DNA of 64,000 nucleotides from Caldilineaceae bacterium (GTDB taxonomy: Bacteria > Chloroflexota > Anaerolineae > Caldilineales > Caldilineaceae): NCBI GenBank assembly GCA_022842065.1, contig JALHQH010000046.1:1-64000 (forward strand), in the 5' to 3' direction. The notes under the pieces are model-generated. The model saw only the letters and a list, made by a program, of their open reading frames with translations, made no database searches and was not told the origin of the DNA. Below are positions 28,314-34,911 of the stretch, piece by piece. The position numbers and the translations under genes are program-made. Position 1 is the first letter of the stretch, and the number at the start of each line of letters is the position of its first letter.

Positions 28314-29648
28314 TCAGCCTGGCCATTTTAAGACAACGACTTCTTCACGCAATTCTTCACGGGTCGCGGTTGCTGCGCGTGTACGAAATAGATCGATCCG
28401 TTCAACTTCATACCCTAGTTCTTCGGCAACCTCGCCAAGCAGTTGTCCTGTGCGGATCATAATGCGCAGAAAAGAGGCTTGGTCACCGACAACATAGGCA
28501 AGCTGGGCCCCTGGTTTCAACACTGTCTGTAATTCTGCAAGATGGCGAGCCATCCCGCCAAAGTAAAGTTTGGTGACTCGCCCATAAAGTTTTTCAAACC
28601 CCGAGGTTTTCTTTAGTTCAATCCGCCGTTGCTCAATTTTATCGGCAATGTCATTGATGCGGAGATTATTATGTATCCACATATCGTCGTTATCTTCTTT
28701 GTAAACATTGCGTGTATTGGATCGCAACAATCCTTTTTTGAATTGACGTAATTCAGCATAGTTATTGATAAAACCTAAGACCACCGACTCAAGCCGTGTC
28801 GTACGTGTGTAATCTTTTTCATTAGGGTATGGTGGCGAGGTGATAATGGCATCGACAGAGCGAGGCGCAATCAGATGGGTCATGTTGCGGGCGTCGGCAT
28901 GGTGAATCACACATGATGGATACGGCTGCTCTACCAGACCGCGCAGATCGGCTGCCATCCGCTTGATTTCTGCCAGCCAAGGTAAAATGACGGGTGCATC
29001 AACTTTGGGTTTACCCACGCTGACTTCCGGCCCAAAACGAACATTACTCGCCTGAAAAACCAGCGTTTTCGCCAATGCTAAGACAGCATGGTTATAGTCG
29101 GGTCTATTTTTATGGGGTGCTAGCTGATCGAGTAACACAAGAGTCTTGTGCAAGGGCAGCGGGCTGACCGAGTCCTGGATGAGTAGCTTTTCCGCGTCGC
29201 TTGTCAGCTTGCGCAACGGTAGTGATGACAGGTCGCCTGTGTATGCATGGCCATCATCAATCCCTTGCTGCGTTAAGACTGCTTGTGCCTGCTCGGCAAT
29301 TGTTTCCCCAAAGCGCTGTAAATCTTCAGGGCAAATCGTCCAATCTAATTTTACCTGACCGGCAAAATGGGCAAATGGGTTGGCTTCAATGCCGATTGCC
29401 GGGATATGATTCAATTTGCTTTCGACGACCGTTGTGCCAGTACCACAAAAGGGATCTAAGATGACACTCTGTTCGTCTAGCCCGAAATCCTGAATATAGT
29501 CGCGCACAAGGTGGGCAGGATATGACAGGACAAAGCGATACCAATTGTGGATTGCTTTGTCTTCAAGCGTTAACCGGTTAATGTTGCGGTCTTTATAGTT
29601 TTGTTCGTCGGCTGGTTCTGTATGAAGCGGCAGCGTAAGCTGGTTCAA
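28314..29648 (-). CDS. DNA methyltransferase of a type II restriction-modification system
   Basis: The SAM-binding motif LDPFCGTGTT (residues about 64-73) precedes the catalytic motif TSPPYPNEKDY (about 270-280), the order of alpha-class amino-methyltransferases, with the target-recognition region between. SPPY in place of DPPY is common in N4-cytosine enzymes. I place the start at TTG 29648, with GGAG 6 bases upstream (444 residues); the open frame extends to a TTG at 29747 without a comparable ribosome site. The cognate endonuclease follows after 15 bases. It probably protects host DNA; modified base not proven. Confidence 0.85.
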   Translation of the reverse strand: MNQLTLPLHTEPADEQNYKDRNINRLTLEDKAIHNWYRFVLSYPAHLVRDYIQDFGLDEQSVILDPFCGTGTTVVESKLNHIPAIGIEANPFAHFAGQVKLDWTICPEDLQRFGETIAEQAQAVLTQQGIDDGHAYTGDLSSLPLRKLTSDAEKLLIQDSVSPLPLHKTLVLLDQLAPHKNRPDYNHAVLALAKTLVFQASNVRFGPEVSVGKPKVDAPVILPWLAEIKRMAADLRGLVEQPYPSCVIHHADARNMTHLIAPRSVDAIITSPPYPNEKDYTRTTRLESVVLGFINNYAELRQFKKGLLRSNTRNVYKEDNDDMWIHNNLRINDIADKIEQRRIELKKTSGFEKLYGRVTKLYFGGMARHLAELQTVLKPGAQLAYVVGDQASFLRIMIRTGQLLGEVAEELGYEVERIDLFRTRAATATREELREEVVVLKWPG

Positions 29649-30043
29649 GGCTGTCTCCAACGGTATAAGGCGGCGTTGTCTACTATCGCACAATAAAGCT
29701 GTTTTGCAACGGGGCGAGTTCAGCAAGCTGCTTACTTCGGCTCTCAATCTGACTTGAGTATAGGCGCGAAACCAAAGCAGGTCAACTACATGAGATCCAG
29801 TTGACGCAAGATTTTGAAACCGTTTGGGAAGGCATCGTGACGACTAAAGCGGTCTTCCCAATGTCAAGACCAAAAATCGATGAAAATAAGAACCGTTGGT
29901 ACCAAGCGTGGCAAGAGCAGGGAGATCAGTTGCCGTTCAACCTTCGTATGCAGGTACTGCGCACGTTCTGTTTTACGGCAGGCCGGTTCTTGTGCAATCG
30001 CTTGCAATACACCTGTTGAATATCAACCTAATAGACGCATTAT

Positions 30044-30099
30044 TTAAAGTTGGCACAATCTTCCAGAGACTAAACAGCGGAAGAGTGTGCCAACTTTAA
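30044..30099. repeat. Palindromic MITE-like element B
   Basis: 21-base arms (30044-30064 and 30079-30099, one mismatch; outer end TTAAAGTTGGCAC) around 14 bases. Like element A it begins and ends with TTAAAGTT, giving TA at both borders. It is the first of several elements in the gene-free stretch 29750-30573, where a 72-codon plus-strand frame (29801-30019) looks like noise. Confidence 0.5.
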
Positions 30100-30191
30100 G
30101 TGTCATCTCTATAAGGTTACAGCCACGCCAAGATCTTCGATGCGAAAGTCCTGATATGGTTTAGCGTTCATGTGAATTCCTCAGCTTGGAC

Positions 30192-30391
30192 TAGAGCGTG
30201 TTATGGACTTGATGAAGAAGTAGGGTTAGCGTTTACACGAGACCAGGGGGAGCTAACCATTCGCAATCAGCGCCGAAATTTGCCAATTTACTCATTTAGA
30301 CGACCTATTGGTAATTTGGCTAAGCAATGGGGCGATTGCTCTCCTGTGTGAGCACTCGTTAAAACGTTCGTGAAGTGCATAACATGCTCTA
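30192..30391. mobile_element. 200-bp MITE-like element E with TA duplication
   Basis: Terminal inverted repeats, GAGCGTGTTATGGACTTGA at 30194 and the complement of GAGCATGTTATGCACTTCA ending at 30389, are identical at 16 of 19 positions and flanked on both sides by TA, the target duplication of IS630/Tc1-like elements. The 196-bp interior has no gene. It is a non-autonomous element or an IS remnant. Confidence 0.6.
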
Positions 30392-30507
30392 ATTAAATCC
30401 TCGTTCCTTATAGAGAAAATCTTTTAAAGTCATACATTGTTTCTCGTGCATAATCACGTTAGAAATGTATGAGCTTTAAACAATTTGTCTATTAGTAGAT
30501 AGTCAAG

Positions 30508-30541
30508 GGATGACAAGCTGACATATGTCAGCTTGTCATCC
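30508..30541 (-). terminator. Perfect 34-base palindrome after the lipoprotein gene
   Basis: Halves of 17 bases (GGATGACAAGCTGACAT and complement) meet at a central AT step, 32 bases past the stop of the 30574-31365 gene. It is a likely 3' end signal without T-run. Confidence 0.5.
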
Positions 30542-30573
30542 GGTCAGCTTTGAAAGCAAATTCACATACTGCC

Positions 30574-31365
30574 TTATTCAGGGCGGAAAGTGCCGATGAT
30601 CTGGTCAAAACTCGGTTCTTTGTCGGTACGTTGGTCAAGCGGCGCGATCAAGGTCATCACATAGATCTGGTCGTTGGCCAGGAGCGCTACCACTTTGGCA
30701 AAAATGCTGTTATCAATGCCAACTGAGGCGAGGCTGGCCGTGGCGCTACTACGGACGGCGGGTAGATTGTTGATCGTTACGGCTTCGACTGCCCCCATCG
30801 TCACTTCATTGCCCAGTGCACCGACATTTTGTTCGATTAGTTGTTGCACTTGGGCCGCTGCGGCTTGGGCATCATAACCCGGTGCAGGGATCACACTGAC
30901 ATTGAGCAAAGTCGGTAGACCGCCAAACATGACTGAGGTCAGATCGGTAATATATAGTTTGCCCAGCGCTTGCCCTTCGGGCGTGGTCAGAAACTCATTC
31001 AGGGCGGTCAACTGCTCCCCCATACCAAGCAGACCCGCCATCGTCTGGACCTGGCCACTGCGCAGATCCAGTTCACTCCAGCCATCGGGCACCGCAAAGG
31101 AATAGTGTAGACGTGTGTCCTGCACGCCGGTAAAGTCAGCAGGAATAGTCACTTGGGGGGTCGGCCCCGCGGTTGTCCCTGGGGCCAATGTTGGGGTTGG
31201 TAATGGGGTGGGGGTGGCGGTCGGCACAGGGGTGGCGGTTGGCTCGGCAGAGGGTGAATCACCGCCACAGGCGCTGAGCAATAAAAGTAGAAGTAGCCCA
31301 ACCAAGGGCAAACTCATACGATGACGACGGCGGCGATTTGGTTGGCTGTTACGCAAAATAGACAA
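30574..31365 (-). CDS. Lipoprotein with Thr/Pro linker and PsbP/DcrB-like domain
   Basis: 263 residues. A basic N-terminus (NRRRRHR), a hydrophobic stretch and the lipobox LLSAC mark a lipoprotein, cleaved and lipidated at the Cys around residue 33. A Thr/Pro/Ala linker (to about 68) leads to a globular part (LHYSFAVPDGWSELDL ... IIGTFRPE), whose opening and closing motifs recall PsbP/DcrB-type folds and also the extracytoplasmic module of the kinase at 39612-42422. The start is a TTG at 31365; an ATG 48 bases in would also keep the lipobox. It is surface-anchored; function unknown. Confidence 0.75.
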   Translation of the reverse strand: MSILRNSQPNRRRRHRMSLPLVGLLLLLLLSACGGDSPSAEPTATPVPTATPTPLPTPTLAPGTTAGPTPQVTIPADFTGVQDTRLHYSFAVPDGWSELDLRSGQVQTMAGLLGMGEQLTALNEFLTTPEGQALGKLYITDLTSVMFGGLPTLLNVSVIPAPGYDAQAAAAQVQQLIEQNVGALGNEVTMGAVEAVTINNLPAVRSSATASLASVGIDNSIFAKVVALLANDQIYVMTLIAPLDQRTDKEPSFDQIIGTFRPE

Positions 31366-31656
31366 AATCGGTTTCTCTTTCTGTCACTGGTGTGACAACT
31401 TCTTTTGTTGGGTTATAGAATATCGAACGCCAACGAACACAAGTCAAAATCGACGGGAGGAGGTAGCAAATACATGCAACGGGGCCTGCTCAGCAATTAA
31501 CACATTATAGTCCAAAAGCAACCAGCCACCCGTAAATTTCTGGAGTAAAACATCAAAGGTCAGCGCGTCAGGGCACGTGCCAGGGGTACGTGCCAGCCCA
31601 AGCCAAATACTTATTTTTTAGGATTGGCCTAAATTGCTTAAAAAGGGACAACGCTC

Positions 31657-33462
31657 TTATCGATGAAGGATGACCCATTCCCCTTCCAGCATCTGTATAG
31701 CATCCACGGTTGGTGTCGCCCCGCTCGTAATTGTGTCGATGACATCATCATTCACAACTGGTGTGATCAGGTGTTTTTGCTTTGGATAAGGCTGCCCTTG
31801 AACATAGTTGAGCAACCAGGTGTCGCCAAGGTACCCATCTGAAGGCACGAGCAAGGAAATGTATTGTCCGCCGGTACTTAGCTCGGACAGCTTGGCGGAT
31901 AGGTTATCAGTATCCACAAATTCATAGTGCTGTTTGCTATTTCCGCTGCCTGCGGACAAAATCACACTCCAACGTCCGCCACCGCTTACCACACTGGTTA
32001 CGGCATATCCCTCAGCCAGTAATGCATTGACATCATCTTCTGCGAAAAAGCGACCTGCGACAAGCTGTTGGTCGGTGAATCCAGTTCCTGCGGATAGGAT
32101 CACGACCCATTTCCCATCTCCATACGCTAAATCGGTCACCGCGTATTCTGTGCCTCTACTGCTTTCAATCACTTCCTCTAGATCTGAGTGCGCATCAACC
32201 ATATGCACAACTTGATCGCTGTAGCCGGCATCTTGCGAAAAAACGAGAACCCAACTGCTATCCCCATAGCCCGCATCCGTCAGATCGCCGTTTTGCCCGA
32301 TTAGGTTCGTGAGTTCCGTTTCGGATAGTTCAGTGGCGCGGGTAATTTTTTGTGAAAGTGGCGAAAGCACGAGCCCTGAAGTGCGTTTGCCCATTTTGCC
32401 GTTCAGTTTCTGCTGACCACGCATGAATTCAAAATCTACACTTTGCGCTTCATAGTTGGCATCTTTTAGCAGGCGACAAGCTTCATATGATGTGCTGAAC
32501 TTCTTTCCCGCGATTGAAACCCAAACATCGTTTTCCGCTACGCCAATTGCTTTTGCGGGGCTGCTATTCTCTACCTGTGTAACCACCCACCGCTTTGCAA
32601 GCTCATCGCGTTGAAACTCGAATCCCGTCCAGTACAAGTTTTTTCCAGTTTCCAGTTGGGCAAGCACTGTGGTTGCAAAGTTGCTTGCAATGGCAAAGCT
32701 GACACCGGAAACCCGCTGACCGGTGCTGGTGGCATTGATCCGCGTCGTATTGATGCCAACGACCTCGCCACGCAAGTTTGCTAGTGGTCCGCCGCTGTTG
32801 CCAGGGTTAATGGGGGCATCGGTCTGAATGGCGCTCTCTAGATTTTCGACCCGTGTGTTGAGCCGGTTCACCTCGCCAGAGGCGACAGTTAAGTCGACAC
32901 CTAGTTCGCTTGATAACGGATACCCAATGGCGACGACCTCTTCGCCGCGCTTCAAAATATCACTGTCACCAAAGACAGCCGGTTCAAAGCCATCTCCTGC
33001 AATATCGAGCACTGCCAGATCATCACAGTAGCTGATGCCGATAATCTTGGCGGCAAGCGATGTTTTGGATCCCTCCGGATAGACGCGTACATTGGTCGCA
33101 TGTTGAATAACATGTGCGTTGGTTACAACATAGCCGGCTGTGTTGTAGATGATCCCTGTTCCCGTTGATGCACCGTCTATCGTGTTTGCGTAAATGTAGA
33201 CTGTTGACGATTTTAGTTTTTGATAAATCTCATCAATGGAAAGCGTGGTTGGGGTTGGGATGGCAGTTGGCAATGGCAGTGGCGTGGGGCTTGCCGCCGC
33301 CATTGCGGTTTCCGAAAGATTTTCCGTCAGTGTGTCAACCGTTGCGACTGGTTGCACACTGGGTGCCGGTGTCGTTGCAGCCTGCTCACTAGAACCCCAA
33401 CAAGCAGACAATGATGTTGTAAGGACGCAAATAAGTGTGATGATCAATTTTTTGTTTTGCAT
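31657..33462 (-). CDS. HtrA/trypsin-like lipoprotein protease with C-terminal propeller-like repeats
   Basis: 601 residues. Lipobox SLSAC near residue 21; a linker; an S1C trypsin-like domain with the full triad: His in VVTNAHVIQ, Asp in DDLAVLDIA, Ser in NPGNSGGPL. A divergent PDZ-like part follows (VENSSPAKAIGVAENDVWVS). The last ~220 residues are tandem repeats with SSWVLVFSQDAGYSDQ, KWVVILSAGTGFTDQ and RWSVILSAGSGNSKQ, like the DUF7477 repeats known from plant casein-kinase tails; such repeats probably form a beta-propeller. A protease plus propeller suggests substrate capture. The gene at 33481-34095, another lipoprotein, is 18 bases upstream and presumably in the same operon. Confidence 0.85.
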   Translation of the reverse strand: MQNKKLIITLICVLTTSLSACWGSSEQAATTPAPSVQPVATVDTLTENLSETAMAAASPTPLPLPTAIPTPTTLSIDEIYQKLKSSTVYIYANTIDGASTGTGIIYNTAGYVVTNAHVIQHATNVRVYPEGSKTSLAAKIIGISYCDDLAVLDIAGDGFEPAVFGDSDILKRGEEVVAIGYPLSSELGVDLTVASGEVNRLNTRVENLESAIQTDAPINPGNSGGPLANLRGEVVGINTTRINATSTGQRVSGVSFAIASNFATTVLAQLETGKNLYWTGFEFQRDELAKRWVVTQVENSSPAKAIGVAENDVWVSIAGKKFSTSYEACRLLKDANYEAQSVDFEFMRGQQKLNGKMGKRTSGLVLSPLSQKITRATELSETELTNLIGQNGDLTDAGYGDSSWVLVFSQDAGYSDQVVHMVDAHSDLEEVIESSRGTEYAVTDLAYGDGKWVVILSAGTGFTDQQLVAGRFFAEDDVNALLAEGYAVTSVVSGGGRWSVILSAGSGNSKQHYEFVDTDNLSAKLSELSTGGQYISLLVPSDGYLGDTWLLNYVQGQPYPKQKHLITPVVNDDVIDTITSGATPTVDAIQMLEGEWVILHR

Positions 33463-33480
33463 GACAATCTCGTCTTTGCG

Positions 33481-34095
33481 CTACTTGATATTGTCAAAAG
33501 AATCCCACAAGAGGGTGTTTAAGTAGTTAATATTCTCTTGTGTTTCTGCTTTTTGGCTTGCCTCCCAATAGTTAAATGCAGCTTTGACTACGATTGGTGC
33601 AACGATGCTAGTCACGCTAACCAACAACCCTGCAGTATCTTCTCGTTCAAGGCTCTCACCTTCTTGGTTACTGCTATTGGCGCTGCCCGTGTCAGCGTGT
33701 GTCTGTTGGATTTGTTGAACAAGTTTGAGAAAAGCTTCCGTCTTTTGGAGTGCGCTAGCCAAGTTGGCATCATACTGCGCGGCGTCAGGCTCAGTCCCAA
33801 ACGTGATGTCAGCCTTAAGTTGCTCAATCCAGCCATTGAACTCCGCTTGTGCCTCAGTGTATAGTTTCCGCGCCTCAGTGTATTCCCATGATTCTTCGTC
33901 GGAAATATACTGCCGGACCAGCAAAATCCCTTCTCGTGCACTGGTTTGAGCCTTGGCAATTTGACCGATAGATTCTACTTGCGGAGGAACTTGCGCGGGA
34001 AGCGTACAAGCAGATGTAATTCCAATCACTAATACCAGACTTAAGAAGATGTAGATAAGGTTCTTCCTTTTGGGGGTATTACTAATAAATTGCAT
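33481..34095 (-). CDS. Small helical lipoprotein
   Basis: 204 residues with a lipobox (GITSAC near residue 30) after a hydrophobic signal. The mature part is mostly helical (ARKLYTEAQAEFNGWIEQL, ASALQKTEAFLKLVQQIQQ) with a hydrophobic stretch near the C-terminus (LLVSVTSIVAPIVVKAAF), which may be a second membrane contact. It is the first gene of the pair with the HtrA-like lipoprotein, so it may be a partner or adaptor of that protease. No family recognised. Confidence 0.75.
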   Translation of the reverse strand: MQFISNTPKRKNLIYIFLSLVLVIGITSACTLPAQVPPQVESIGQIAKAQTSAREGILLVRQYISDEESWEYTEARKLYTEAQAEFNGWIEQLKADITFGTEPDAAQYDANLASALQKTEAFLKLVQQIQQTHADTGSANSSNQEGESLEREDTAGLLVSVTSIVAPIVVKAAFNYWEASQKAETQENINYLNTLLWDSFDNIK

Positions 34096-34270
34096 GATTG
34101 ATCAAATCCATTTCTTTACTGTAATGTGTGTTTTGGAAAAAACGAACGTACTGGTGAGCGTTGGGGCCTTGTTTACAATCATTGGTACGGGAACATCAGT
34201 GGTACAGCAGTCAACTTTATCATGGACGATAGCATTAAGGGATACGAAAATATGCCTACAATTTTGTCAA

Positions 34271-34399
34271 TTGTTCATCGCTGACCCACACTTTGGCAAG
34301 GCCGCGACCTTTCGCGCCTATGGGATTGCGCTGCCGGAGGGCACCACAGAGGCCGAACTGCAACGACTAACCCAAGCCATTGCGCGCACCGGCGCACAA
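34271..34399 (+). pseudogene. Relic of a second pdeM, central segment (inverted)
   Basis: On the plus strand the frame reads LFIADPHFGKAATFRAYGIA and on to LTQAIARTGAQ, matching residues about 28-70 of the intact PdeM at 26851-27501 with few changes. Both ends break off abruptly. The N-terminal part of the same gene lies 122 bases further on, in the opposite orientation, so this central block has been inverted. It stands next to the ligase-associated helicase gene, the usual neighbour of pdeM. Confidence 0.85.
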
Positions 34400-34520
34400 G
34401 ACGGCAAGCGTATCTGACTCAGTGCTTGTTTGAGTCAGCTATGCTTAATAACAAATTCCTCTAGCTGTGCCTCGTCGCATTACACACTAGATGCTGAAAC
34501 ACATTCAACCCAACAGGCTT

Positions 34521-34579
34521 TGGGTGCGTGGCCAATAAAGGGCGCGTTCGGGGAGGAGGTGGAGGGTTTCGTTGGCGAT
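34521..34579 (-). pseudogene. Relic of a second pdeM, N-terminal segment
   Basis: 59 bases are almost identical to the antisense of the intact pdeM 5' region (27422-27480), covering residues about 8-26 (IANETLHLLPERALYWP type). It stops where the inverted central block should begin. About 120 bases between the two relics show no similarity. Confidence 0.8.
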
Positions 34580-34656
34580 CTCAAGTGGAAAATTTATCAG
34601 CGTATGGTATACTTACTATGAGCGTGTGCGTAGATTCGTTTTTTGCGAGGTGTATT

Positions 34657-34899
34657 ATGGTATCATTAATGGTTGCAGATATGAAACATGATTTAGAATC
34701 ACTGGTAAATCATGTCGTTGATAATGCTGAACCAACCTTAGTCCAGGCAAAAACTGGCAAACAGGCCGTATTGGTCTCTCTCGATGAATTTAACTCCTGG
34801 CAAGAGACAGTCTACCTTCTGTCAAATCCGGTGAATGCAGCCCACCTGCGTAAATCAATTACCGAAGCAAAAGCTGGTAAGGTTGTTGAAAGAAAATAG
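34657..34899 (+). CDS. Orphan YefM/Phd family antitoxin
   Basis: 80 residues from ATG 34657, with GCGAGG upstream. Sequence features of the YefM fold: LESLVNHVVDNAEPTLVQ, the GKQAVLVSLDEFNSWQET core strand-helix, and the C-terminal LLSNPVNAAHLRKSI motif that contacts YoeB-type toxins. No toxin gene follows: the stop is 13 bases before the 3' end of the convergent helicase gene. Either the toxin was lost in the rearrangements visible just upstream, or it works with a toxin elsewhere. Confidence 0.85.
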   Translation: MVSLMVADMKHDLESLVNHVVDNAEPTLVQAKTGKQAVLVSLDEFNSWQETVYLLSNPVNAAHLRKSITEAKAGKVVERK

Positions 34900-34911
34900 C
34901 TGAAAATCTGA

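Noticed and set aside
29801..30019. 72-codon plus-strand frame after the methyltransferase gene
   Set aside because: TTG start without ribosome site, no recognisable motif, and it sits among insertion elements.
33160..33414. Plus-strand frames over the 5' part of the HtrA-like gene
   Set aside because: They are shadows of the Thr/Pro linker and signal peptide with no independent support.
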